Source of the DNA: Neoscytalidium dimidiatum
Lineage: Eukaryota > Ascomycota > Dothideomycetes > Botryosphaeriales > Botryosphaeriaceae
DNA length: 64,000 nucleotides
Direction of reading: 5' to 3'
Assembly: GCA_037367355.1 (NCBI GenBank)
Contig: CM074699.1
Coordinates: 1,054,001-1,118,000 of the forward strand
Shown: positions 47,701 through 59,049 of the stretch, piece by piece
How positions within the stretch are numbered: position 1 is the first letter of the stretch
Layout of the letters: each line of letters starts with the position of its first letter
Made by a program: the position numbers and the translations under genes
The notes under the pieces: generated by a model
Told to the model about the DNA's origin: nothing
Seen by the model: only the letters and a program-made list of their open reading frames with translations
The model's database searches: none

Positions 47701-49194
47701 AGCGCCACCCTTAAGGAAAAGGCCGCTTGAATCGTTCGGGCTGTTATAGAAGAGGGAACCACCGAGTAGCGCTTGAGCAACTGTAGCGACTTGCTTCAAG
47801 ATGAGTGTCGACTTGTCACCCCACATTATCTGGTACTGGCGGATAATGGCAGCTCTGAGCTGGGTGTAGAAGCCGGCAGTCACAACCGAATTTGCTGCGA
47901 ACCCTCGATGCTTCTCGCTAGCAATCGTTTCTTTAAAGTCTGCCGTGTTCTGCTCTGCCTCAGTGCTCTCTGAATAAGCAAGTTCGGGGATCATCCTCGC
48001 TTTCGTGGACGACTGATCGTAGGCGGCGACAAACTCCTTAGTGGTTTGTAAAACTCGGCCCTCGTAACCTTTTGCGATAGGGCGTAGGGTAGGAACCGTA
48101 ACGCTGGTGAGGAAATCTGCCTTATTGATCGAGGGATCGCATGTAAAACCGAGAGCCTCCATATAAGGCACCGCTTCCTCTCGTGGCCCATAGTAGATCT
48201 GCTCACCCTCGTCAAGAACAAGAACCTTGTCGAACTGCTCGTAGATACCGTTGCCGGCCTGGTACAGTGTGACGATTGTAGTGAGGCCGAGGATATCAGT
48301 CATCGCTCGCATTGCTTTACTCCACTCCAGTGCAGTGCTAGCATCCAGGCCGCGTGTTGAATTGTCCCAGCAGAAGATACTTCCTCGAGTTGTAAGACAT
48401 TCAAGGATAGAAACACGCTTTCTCTCGCCTCCGGAGACCCCGCGGATGAATTCATTCCCGACTTTTGTATTGCGAGTGTGGGAGATACCCATGGATCTGA
48501 GGAGAAACTCCGAGTTCGCTCGAGCGTATTCAGCAGAGTCAACACCGGCCGGTAGATGGTAGGGGACCTTCAAGCGAGTGGCGAAGTCGATAGTATCGCC
48601 CACGGATAACGTCGGAAAGAAGATCTCCTCTTCGGTATTCATGACAATTTGACCAGGATACATCTTTGCCTCCTTGTAGGATAGGCTCCCGAACTTAACA
48701 TCGCCTGTAATCTCTGCGTAGCCAAGCCGACGATTTGAGAGCATACTGAGAAGTGTCGTACATCCTGCTCCAGGCCGCCCGAGGACGAGCAGCATTTCTC
48801 CAGGCTTGACACATCCAAAGGAGTTGTGGATGATAGTCTTCATAGGGGGAGTTTTGCCGATCTTTCCGATTGGATTGAACTGTGAAAGGACATTCTCGTT
48901 AAAGGTGGCATCTCTGCTGACACCCTTGACTGTGAGGTTTTTCCAAGTGACGCCCAGTTTCCTTGACTTTCCGCCATCGCGAAGCTTGATGTCTTGCACC
49001 TCCTTTGCCATGTGCCATTCCAGTGCACGATCGAGGTGCGGTTTTTCTGTTTGGTGATCGCTGGCGGACCCAGAGTCAGACTTGCCAGTTTCCGAACCCG
49101 CCTTCTCCGAATCAAATGCGGATTCATCAGGGGTAGTTGGAAGCGCTATTTTGTCGGGATCATTGTGGCGTGAGTCGTGCGACCGCCGGAACAT
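44794..49194 (-). CDS. Full-size PDR-type (ABCG) multidrug efflux transporter with an apparent frameshift
   Basis: The exons are 49194-45464 (containing a frame break), 45394-45231 and 45169-44794. About 1424 residues result if the break is bridged, a normal PDR length. The order is NBD1, TMD1, NBD2, TMD2. NBD1 has the degenerate fungal Walker [10 protein letters not shown] near residue 140, the signature [11 protein letters not shown] and [15 protein letters not shown]2 has [21 protein letters not shown] near 831, [15 protein letters not shown] and [12 protein letters not shown]. Each half ends in membrane segments. The frame changes within a (GAAA)n run at 47344-47354, where frame 1 hits a stop at 47329 and frame 2 continues with [18 protein letters not shown]. 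The start [10 protein letters not shown] is the best ATG; an open frame extends upstream. Drug or metabolite export at the plasma membrane is expected if functional. It may be a young pseudogene or an assembly error. Confidence 0.85.
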
Positions 49195-50832
49195 CTTGAT
49201 CGTCGTAGGAAATAGCAGGTATGGTAACCAAAACGCGAAGGTTCGGTTAGAGTAGAAAGCGAACGTGGTGAAGGTAGAGGCGACGGAGACAGCTCTGAAC
49301 AAAAGGAAGTTGTAAGGACATTTCCGTTGATTAATACGAAGAGCGCGCTCTAGATTCAGTTTTTCTCCATTGGGTCACAAAGTCTAAGCGGAGGAAATTA
49401 CGACCGCTTCGATAGAGCAAGAGAGTGGCCGGAATGATTAACAGTCCGATGCGGACCGTTCTTATCGAGGTGGCTTGTTGAGTTTAGTAATCGACTGATA
49501 TTGGATTGCACCTAAAAGAGTGTTTATCTGTCCTCTATCACGACAATTGGCGCAGTCTTGGCCCTCGTTCGTGTTTGAACTCAATGGATCATCCCTCAAA
49601 AGGCAGTTGACTAATCGAAACTGGATAGACGCTGGATTACTTCTGGATCAACTCGATTGAGCTACCTGCTTGACAGTGTTGTTCACCTTCAAACATTCAG
49701 CATTGCGATTCCAAACAGGCTGCTTCTACAAAATTCTCCGCAGCTGGCGTCGGAATGAATTGTAATCCATTGTGGTGGGCGATATAGCTTGCAAGGTTGG
49801 GCCGCACGCCATGGTTGCATGTGGTGATCTTGTAAGCCTTCCTCAACCGTTCTCCCAGGCCGCAGCAATTTGCGCAGGTAACTAGCGAGGAAAAGCAAGC
49901 CACTCAAAATACAGGCCAACCCTCTGTGTTGGGCTGATCCTATTGGATGGCCTGGGATTAGTGTTACAAACCCGACCTTGGATATAGGATCGCTGGGGTA
50001 AACCAACTACCACGCTGGTCATCGACTTGTTGCAGTGCCTTCATTCGACTAACCGATTACTCACCGTCGATGCAAAGATTCAGCGAAGCCCGAGTCTCAT
50101 GCCGCTGATCTTCCTGCGTCAGGGGCGCTAGGCTTGGTGCTATTGTTGCACAAACGCTACGACTGCACTAAAGCTACTAGGGCGAAAGCTTTGGACGGAA
50201 GAGCGTTTAGTAATATGTAAACATGGACTACCCACCGGTGGCCTGGCACGAGCTCGGCAGTATTGGCAGCTCGTTGGAGATAGTAGATTCACTGTGCGCT
50301 TTTTTTCAATGGTGGTTTGTGGCCCACGGGCCCTCTACGTCTATCTCATTGCAGTCTCACGGTTTGTTAGCGTCTGATCCTTTCGACGCTCATTAACTCT
50401 TACAATACCCTAGGAGCCTGTAACTCTCTTGACTTCCATTTCCTCCCCGGTAATCTAAAAGCCAGCCCATTTATACATGTCTAATTACCGAAGAGTAACC
50501 ATCAATATTGTTGCATCGATTGTTACATCATCAAACAATTTGAGTTTGGGATGTGCAAGTGGAGAAATAACATGGCGGATACAACGGCAAATGCCTTACG
50601 CCAAGACGGCAATCGGGCTAACACACTCCCCGGAAGATTACTAACTACGAATCTAATGTCGGCATCATGTAGGAACGCGCGAAAACAGGCCGAATGAATT
50701 TAAATGTCATTGTGTATTCGAATTCGTGGGCTACGTAAATTGAATTAAGCGATATTAGAAACTGGCACCGCCATCGTTACATGACCAGAAAATCTAAACC
50801 CTTCAGAAATACTCTTTACAATCGACACGAAA
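49195..50832. promoter_or_regulatory. Divergent intergenic region between the PDR transporter and the AYR1-like gene
   Basis: About 1.64 kb separates the two divergent starts. It becomes more AT-rich toward 50.4-50.8 kb. No conserved frame or repeat was recognised. It should contain both promoters. Confidence 0.5.
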
Positions 50833-51863
50833 ATGACCTCAACGCACAAGCGCACTATCTTAATCACTGGGTAAACAAGCATCCCTTAAAATTCTTACTA
50901 GCATAATCTGAGTCCTGTATTTTTTCAACAATATAGCTGCTCGCCCGGCGGGGTCGGTCATGCACTTGCGCTTCAATTTGCGAAGCAAGGCATGCGTGTC
51001 TACGCAACCGCACGGTCGACCAAGTCACTTGCCGACCTCGAAGCCAAGGGAATCGAGGTACTTCCACTGGATGTGACGAACATCGAGAGCATTGCTGCGC
51101 TAAAGGCGGAGGCTGTGAAGCGGAACGGAGGGAAGTTGGATATGCTTTTCAACAACGCTGGTATAAGTACGTGTTTCCCTGAGCTGTTATCCCCACTTTA
51201 CGCGTACTGACGAAATTGATAGTGTACGAGGCCCCAGGAATCGAAGCTGATCCTGTACGCGTCCGCCAAATGTTCGACGCCAACGTGTTGGGCCTATTCG
51301 ATATGGTGACGGCTTTCGTACCTCTGCTTCTAGCTGCTGTGCCCGACTCTCAAGCCCCGCCCACTATAATCAACACATCTTCGGTTCTTAGCCGACTGCC
51401 ATATCCTTTCGCTGCCGCATACAATGCATCAAAAGCGGCGGTCGCTTCCTACTCAGACACGATTAGGATCGAGCTGGCCCCTCTTGGAATCAAAGTTGTG
51501 ACAATATTCATGGGCGAAGTCTCAACTAGGCTGATGTCTCCTGAAAATGTCACCTTCGGTCAAGAAAGCCTTTATGTGGACGTCGAGGCGGCTGTTCAAG
51601 AGCGAAGCCGACTACACGCACTAAATAGCATGAAACCTGAAGAATTTGCACGCCAAGTAGTTCATGAGGTTGTTTCAAATCCGGCAATTGGAAAAGGCGA
51701 GTATCTATGGAAGGGAACAAATGCCTTCCTAGTATGGTTCCTTAATGCTGTGGGCTGGAGAAAGATATTTGACGGAACGGCGAAGTCTTCGGCAGGGCTA
51801 GACGCAAAGGAAAAACAAAAGGCTATTTTTGAGAAGGGGCAGCGGAGTATAAAGCAACAGTGA
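50833..51863 (+). CDS. AYR1-like short-chain dehydrogenase (1-acyl-dihydroxyacetone-phosphate reductase family)
   Basis: The gene has three exons: 50833-50870, 50937-51166 and 51223-51863. The joins are in phase, giving 302 residues. The short first exon supplies MTSTHKRTILITG, which completes the cofactor loop ITGCSPGGVGHALA. NNAGIMYEAPG spans the second junction. The catalytic serine is in NTSSVLSRLP and the Tyr-x-x-x-Lys pair is in YNASKAAV. The C-terminal part includes a hydrophobic FLVWFLNAVGW stretch that could associate with membrane. In yeast AYR1 reduces 1-acyl-DHAP with NADPH on ER and lipid droplets. Many fungal paralogues act on other carbonyl substrates, so the specific role is uncertain. 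The gene lies beside a PDR pump and two other small-molecule enzymes. Confidence 0.88.
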
Positions 51864-52594
51864 ATTCTTTATGCGGTAGCTCACTAGTGGTTGAGCGATG
51901 TGAATCACAGATTTTCGCGAACTTCGAGGATGGATTGATGCGAGGAGCATCCGGGTTTGAGCAAAGTTTGCTACATGACGTTTCGCACCCGAGCCTTGTG
52001 ACATGTGAAATTGCTGATTTCTCATCTCCCTGTACTATTTCAGTACCGTATCTACCACCTTCTGCACCGTACTTTCCCACTTCCACCTTTGACACCTTAG
52101 CCATTTGTTTGTTTGCCCCTGCTATCGGATATTAAGCCATCAAGGCACGTATCATAGAATTTGCTAGAATTATACGCGTTTGGTGTGCGTTGTCTTATTC
52201 ACCATCAGTCTTGACCTTACCAGTGATTCAGGAGATGTCATAAGCTCCAGTGTAAAAACCCTGGGGATTAGGCAACAAGCACGCAGATACTAACGATCAG
52301 ACAGACTGCTTAGCATTCACCCAAATCCACATGCAGCAAAGGGTCTGTAAAGGTACCATCCTTACCCACTTTGCTACGTCACCACGCAAGTCTCCTTCAA
52401 GACTAAAAGAGTCATTCTAAATAACTTAATTAGGGTCTATTCTGACGTGGTCAGATAATGTGCCACCCGCGGTAGGGTCATCGAATGAATAGCAACAATA
52501 GTTCACAGAGCCCTTCGTATTCACGTTGTATCAACTTAAATAACATTATAATAAAGAAGTGACGTCAAAACTGCAGAAGCAGCGCTCCGCGCGT
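51864..52594. other. Convergent intergenic region, no gene seen
   Basis: These 731 bases lie between the stops of the SDR and tautomerase genes. They are AT-rich toward the right. A TGACGTCA palindrome at 52560-52567 lies just beyond the tautomerase stop and is probably incidental. Confidence 0.55.
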
Positions 52595-53097
52595 TCAAGT
52601 AGTGTAGGGCACGACACGGTTCTCGCGGACCCAAAGCTTCTCTGCTTCAGAACCCGGGGGAGGGATCCTCAGTCCCTCAATCCTCAGGAAACTCATATCG
52701 CCTTCCTCGCCATCAATTTCCCAGGCCCATCCTTTGTCGGCGATGAACGGCTTCAAGATTCCATTAACCGCTTCTAAAAAACCGCTCTTCTGTTCGCTCT
52801 CTCCCGGAGGGAAATGCCTTGCGATATGGCTGAACATAATCCTAATATAAGGCGGCTTCTCCGAAGAGGGCTATATCACTCATTAGCTCAATATACAAGA
52901 TTTAGTGTTAGGTTTAATACATGGGCTTCGCCTCCACGGTAGATAGAATTGGAGGGCATCGGGATAAACAGGACGGCAACATAGAACGCCGGAAGTCCGA
53001 TATCCGTGTAGAACTTGGTGATAGCTTTTGATAAAGCTTCCTTATCGGCAGGGTCTGTAAAGACGTTGTCAGGGTGGTAGAATCTCCAGGTAGGCAT
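52595..53097 (-). CDS. cis-CaaD/tautomerase-superfamily protein
   Basis: There are two exons, 53097-52921 and 52870-52595, with a 50-base intron in phase 0. The product is 150 residues, the usual size of the cis-3-chloroacrylic acid dehalogenase group. The mature N-terminus would be Pro-1 after removal of Met (MPTWRFYHP), the catalytic proline of the superfamily. The intron join restores GGEAHPSSEKPPYIRIMFSHIARHF. Further features are a WAWEIDGEEGDMSFLRIEGL segment and the terminal ENRVVPY. Fungal members are often encoded near catabolic or secondary-metabolism genes and their natural substrates are mostly unknown. Whether this one is a tautomerase, dehalogenase or hydratase cannot be read from sequence. 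Confidence 0.85.
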
Positions 53098-54383
53098 CTT
53101 GAAGAGATATATTTGATAGTGCAGGTGGAAGTTGTCGATATGAATTGATTGTAAGTTTCTCTGATTAAATGATCTGATTTTAAGCTATTTCTGCAGCATC
53201 AGCTTGTCTCAGTGGCTTGAGCATAGACCAGGTGTGTTCGCTGTGGCCCAACGGTCTGTTGAGTAATCTTGAAGACAATCACAGCTCGAAGGAATGTGAG
53301 CCTGACCCATTTCTTGCAAATCATAGCCGTATTGGGTAAGGCTTGGGAACGGGCATGTGCACAATACAGAGACACAATCGCCGACCGTACACTACAGAAG
53401 TCGAAATTTATGGATTTACGGGCAAAATATTCGTCCGATCTCCTATTGGAAGCCTGATTGGAAATCTATCTCGGGCAAAAACATCCTCCTAGTCGCGGAC
53501 AACACGACTAAACAACGATCACATCAATACCGCTCCCGCGACTTGGTACTTTCTTTTAGTGATCCCGTTTTCAACTCTAAAGAAGAGTCACTTGGCTATC
53601 TTATGAAGAAATGCTTTTATTGACGTATAGAAGATCCACTGGGTCAGCCTTTTGTCTCTGGTTGGCTCTTATACTGATCTGTCGACGTCTCGGTGGTGCG
53701 ATAGAATTGCCGCTATCGATGGATATTCAAAATGATTGACGATGACCCAGATGCACGTGAGCTACTAATCAAAGCATTCGATTCACCGAGGTCCATTTCC
53801 TCGTTAGTCTCGTATCTTGAACGCCGTTACACCGCCGCTGTTAGCCTGCCTACCGGCTAGGTTATACCACTCTCCTCAACTGAACGCGTGGGCCACAGGT
53901 TTCGTGGAGCTTTTCTTCGTCCATCATTCAGGAAGCCCGTGGAGTGGCGATAAGCAGCCCGACGAACTTCATATTGCCGAAACTTCGTTCAGTGGGCACG
54001 GCACACGCACTCTCGGTCAGAGATTCGAGCTTGCAAAGCATTAAAACGGTGTTGGCAATATTTCATTGCATGTAGTGAGTCTTGCACCTGCGTAGATGTC
54101 CAAGGTGTTTGAACTCAATCGTTATCCCTTGGAGGGCCTTGATGAAACGTAAGCTATCTAAACAAGGGCTATGAGGGGCTATGCTGCATTCAGATATCCT
54201 CATTTGTGTTATCTACTGCTACTCGTATGTTCGCATTCAAACACAATGTACGCTCCTTTTATCTGAATTTGTTCTTAAAAGGATTGTATACAACAGAGCG
54301 TCTCAACCAGTTGCGGAGGTGGAATGAGGGGCAAGGAAACATGAAGATGTAGACATTGATGATCAACAACTTCCTCCACACTG
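53098..54383. other. Intergenic region between the tautomerase and amidase genes
   Basis: About 1.3 kb contains only short frames without recognisable domains. It should include the tautomerase promoter and the 3' end of the amidase transcript. Confidence 0.55.
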
Positions 54384-55802
54384 TTAGACCTGATCATTAC
54401 TTTTCGAAATAGCTCCAGCAATGAATTCTCCCAAGGCAAGGATCTTCTCTTCTTGAAGCCGTCTACCAACAATTTGTAGTCCCACAGGAACACCGTGGTG
54501 CAACTCAGGATCATCTGGTGGCAGAGTCAGCAATAATTTTCAACGTTCATCTGCGTTTGCATTTACTCACAGTCACGATGTACGAAGTCATCTTCTTCCC
54601 CGAGTGACACACGGTCGCCCTGTTGGTGCAAGTCTATCCCTTTGTCAACTCGGCACACGGGGATTGCGTAAGACGCATAGTCGATCAAATTGATGATCGC
54701 CGTGTATCCTTCGCAAATTGTTAGAACAGGCCACTTAATGCCGTGATCAAGGCTTACCCATCCACTGCACATTTCCTCTCCTTGGCGCGGCTGAAGGAAA
54801 GACCGGCATAACGACAGCATCCACAGGTTGTCCTGCCGCCGTGACTGCGGCGGTGCGATTCCAATGATCCAAGAACTCTGCACGATATTCACGGATCGCC
54901 TTATTTAACTTCATAATCTCGGTTGCGTCCAGGACTTTGGGAGCGTCGACATGGAAAAAGGCAGGCATCACAGGGTTGAGTGGCTCTCCAGAGAGAGCGA
55001 GCTGTTTGAGAACGTCCGCGGCCCCATCTATGAAGCATGCCCCGAAAAAGATTTGGAGGGCTGCCGGGTACCTGGGCAGTGAGAAGCTCACGATCTCGTG
55101 TCCAGCGCGGCGGACCGCGCTTTCCACGATGTCCAGCGCCCTAACAACTGGTGGCTGCGGATTCACTACTCCGTCAGAGCGCAGGATACCGAAGGACAGC
55201 TTCCTGCCTGCACCACTGGCTCTCTTAAGCGTTTCCACATATAGGTCGTCGCGCCAAGGGATCTCGAGCACAAGTGGGTCGCTCAGCCACGGCTCACAGC
55301 TCAGCAGGCTCTTCATGAGCAGCGTGGCGGACCTCGATGTCGTGGTCATAGGGTCGACCACGAAAGGCAAAGTATCTTGCCCATCCATCGGCGTTGCCAG
55401 TCCTCTGAGTGGGAGCCGGTGGTAGCTCGGTTTCAACCCGTAGAGGCCGTTGAAATGCGATGGTAGTCTGATCGACGCGCCGATGTCTGTGCCCAATCCG
55501 GCCGGGCTACCTCGTAGGGCAACAAGAGCTCCTTCGCCACCAGAGCTGCCGCCAGCGGTGAGGATGCGGTTATGTGGGTTGGTTGTGTAGCCGATAATGT
55601 TGTTACCGGTTTCGGCACTGCAAGATGCTGGAGGAACGCTAGTCTTTACGTATAGGACTGCGCCGAGGGTGCGTAGATGAGTCGCTACCTTGGCCTCTAC
55701 GTTCTTATACTTTTCGCTATCCTTTTCGCCTTCGAATGTTCCGATCCAGCCAACGTAACCCAAAGTAGTTTTATTGAACTGAATGGTCGATAGGGTGCTG
55801 TA
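54384..55802 (-). pseudogene. Fungal amidase (amidase-signature family), 5' end missing
   Basis: Three exons can be read: 55802-54758 (open at the 5' side), 54708-54571 and 54514-54384. The joins are in phase and the frame is intact to TAA at 54384. The amidase-signature region is present: TTLGYVGWIGTFEG, TAGGSSGGEGALVALRGSP with the Gly/Ser-rich loop, and GTDIGASIRLPSHFNGLYGLKPS with a catalytic serine in GASIRLP. The C-terminus is HHGVPVGLQIVGRRLQEEKILALGEF. The N-terminal ~150 residues usual for this family, with the catalytic lysine, are not found. Upstream of 55802 there is an in-frame stop and then the RIP-mutated block. No ATG precedes the conserved core. An upstream intron ending in TACAG at about 55798 cannot be excluded, but no donor exon is visible. 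I regard it as truncated or a fossil. Confidence 0.75.
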
Positions 55803-55854
55803 TTAAGCAGTAATGATAAGTAGAATAAATAAATTAGCATGCTAGTAAAAAACA

Positions 55855-58800
55855 CCGAATAAGGGTAATTATATATATTTAGTATACGCTAATAAATAAG
55901 CGAAATTAGTAGCGGAATTAAATATAAAAGAAATATACTATAGTAATAAAACGACGACTATAATACTAGTATTTAATATACCCTCTTTATAAGATACGTA
56001 GAATCTTATAAAAAGACCGTAGGGAGCTTACTAAAAGCTTATAGAAGTATTACTTTTACTATATTAGTATAATAATAAGTAAAATCTTTCTTATATCTTA
56101 CTAAGTATATATTAATAAATAAAATTAATAATTTTATAGTTTTCTAGATAGTTAGAAGCGTAAAGAATAAAAAAATAAAGAGTATAGTAGTAGAGAGGTA
56201 GTCGTATAATATAATATCTATATAGAATACTAGTAAATAAGATACTAATAACCCTTATAGAGGAAAAAAAGTTAGTTATAGAGTAAGAGTAGTAAGTATA
56301 TAAAGAGCGTTTTCTACTAGACGGTTAGTAAAAATATAACGTTTAAATATAGTAGTAGACGTAATATTAGAATAAATAATTCGCTATTTTATATAGAATT
56401 AACTAGAAAACCTATAGTATTAAATAGGTTTACTAGTAGATAACTACTAATTACTTTATATTCGATATATTATATAAATTTAGTAACTATATAAAAGTAA
56501 GATATTATTATCTTATAAGTACTTTTATTATACTATTAGCTACTATTTTAGCTATTAGCGTCTATCTTAGCTTAATTATCTATATTTATATTTTCTAGTG
56601 AAGCTAGTATTAATATATATTAATATATTATAGATTAGTATTAAGTTTTAGTTCTAATTCGTTTATAAGCTCTAGTATTTACCTATTATTATATTATATT
56701 TTAATTTCGTATTCTAGATTAAAGCTTATACTCTTAAAGAATCTTTTCTACTAAATAGTATAGCGAGCGATTTCTAATAGTACGAGGAGTTTAGCTTTAG
56801 TAGTAGAAGTTAAGACTATATACTACTTTTTAGTACTTTAGTCTACTAGTATACTAAAAAGAGTAAATATAAATTCTTTAAATTAAATATAATTAGTAGG
56901 TACTCTATTAGAGGTTCTACTACTTCTTTAAATACCTCTAGTATAAAGGTTTCTTTTTCGTAAGGCTAAAACCTTATTATTTTATCGAAAGTTATATCTC
57001 GTATAATAATAACTCTTTAATCCGGTAAATACTATATTTAATAGATATTTCTAGAATTATAGCTAATTAAGTAGTCTACTAGAACTCTATTTAATAGTTT
57101 ATTAGATAATATAATAGTTTTATTTAATATATAGGCTTTACTATCGTATATACGTAAGTATACTAGTAAAGACTTATTATTATATACTAACTTAAATAGA
57201 GTTTTCTACTTTAAGCGCCTACTAGAGGTTTAGTTATAAATATAGGCCGCTATAAAGTAGATTTCTAGCTATAGTTCTACTAGAAAGTTATCTTCTACTT
57301 ATAAAGCGTAAGCTTTAGTAGTAAGAACTTCTTCTAACCGTTCTAAATATCTATTCTATTTAGAAGTATATAGTATAGAAGCCTTCTAGATAATTTCTTA
57401 CTTTCTTATAGAGTTATAAAATATATAAGTTAAGAAGATCTCGTTATTAAAGTAAAAGAATATAACTTTCTACTTAAAATAGGTTTAAATTAACTAGAAG
57501 AACTTTTAAAGAATATCTACGTATTAGTATTTATTTATATATAAATAAATAAGTATATAGTTCGTTACTATATATTCTAGATATATAATATATCTATACT
57601 TATTATACGTATCTATTATAATAATTATATTAAATAAAACGTAAAAGACGAATTCTAATAACTATTCTTTCTTCTTTTCTAAACGTAAAATAATCTAGTA
57701 TACTTTCGTTCTTATATATATATTATAGTGTGATTTCTAATTCGATTAAAATTTAATTTTAGCTTCTTAAGCGGCTTTAGAGAGGTAAGTTATTACTTCT
57801 TTATCTATATAAGCTATAATCTTATACTAGTAATTAATTAGAAGCTTTCTTATAGTTATAACGGCTAGAGTATAGTTCGTATTTAGTAAAATTAACTTCT
57901 AGTAGTATTTAATAAAGTAGATATCGTTTTCTACTATAATATTATAGAAGGTAGACTAATCTATTATCTTATATATACGTCTTTTACTAGCGTCTATTAA
58001 ATAGCCTAATTTTTTAATAGTTCGAATTAAGATAAGATTTACTAATATATTAGATACGTAGTAGACGTTCTTAAGAAGTATTTTAACTTTCTTACTATTT
58101 TTTTATACTATAACTAGTACGTCTACGTAGCTTTTAATTAGTTAAGGTCTACTATCTAAAATAATATATTTATCGTTTACTACTAGGCGAATATTCGTAA
58201 GTTATTATTTTATATATTTATAGTAAATATAAGTATTTAAGCTAGTATCTATAATCTATAAGAGCTATATCGTAGTAAAATCTTACTTTTAAGCTAAGAA
58301 AGCTATTAGTACTATATTTACTATAGCTATAAGTAATCTAACTTCTATAGTTAGTACTATAGGCTTCTTTTAATTAAGAATTTATTTATTTCTTACTAGT
58401 ACTATATTAACTTTTACCTTAAATTTAGAATTTCTAAGTACGTTATTAACTTTCTCTACTATTTCTTTATATAGTTACTAATTTATAGAACGAATAGATA
58501 GATTAATATAATAGTATATAGAGTACTAATAGTACTTATTATAGAGGTATTTTAGCTTTCTCTATCTAGAAGAATAGCCTTTAAATTCTACTAAGAAGGC
58601 CTATTTAGATTACTTATATAGATTCTCTTTTAACTTTATCTTAATTCTATACTATTTATATATTATAATAATATTATAGTCTAATAAGAGGTTATTTTTA
58701 AATAGTATTCGTTAGTTTAAGACGTAGATTTTATTATACTTCTAAAGTATTACTAAAAAGACTATACTAGTATACTTAGTAATTATAAGAGTAAGATTAT
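55855..58800 (-). mobile_element. Degenerate Ty1/copia retrotransposon, RIP-mutated and truncated
   Basis: Reading the minus strand through stops shows copia order from high to low coordinates. A possible gag zinc-knuckle region lies near 58.5 kb. A protease-like IIDTSLNTYI occurs at about 58225-58260. A GAG-pre-integrase segment with NVYYVSNILVNLILIRTIKKLG lies near 58.0 kb and AYIDKEVITYLSKAA near 57.8 kb. The integrase end follows with TLFKLVYNNKSLLVYLRIYD (about 57.2 kb) and VIIIRDITFDK (about 57.0 kb). Reverse transcriptase is not clearly recognisable toward 55.9 kb. No LTR is seen at the amidase junction, so the element is probably cut within or before its RT domain. An LTR-like segment with a TATA-type word may lie around 58.85-59.05 kb. 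Confidence 0.75.
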
Positions 58801-59049
58801 TTACTTCTATATAAAATTATAAGGACCGTATAGTAGATAGAGAGTTAATAGAGAGACGAAGAGCTTATATTTATAAATAGACGATTTAATAGAGAGGAGG
58901 TTTTAGTAGGCTAGCCTTAATTAGAATTTTATCTTCCGCCCGGCCGCTAAAGTTTCGCCGGCGATACGCTAGTAGCCTTCTTTCTACGTTAGTCTCTAGC
59001 TATCTATCTATCTACGAGCCGGCGTTTAATAGTACTCCCCCCTTTAAAG

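Noticed and set aside
49195..49302. Longer N-terminus of the PDR transporter
   Set aside because: The 36 extra residues are hydrophobic and atypical of PDR N-termini, and the [10 protein letters not shown] start fits the acidic, serine-rich family N-terminus.
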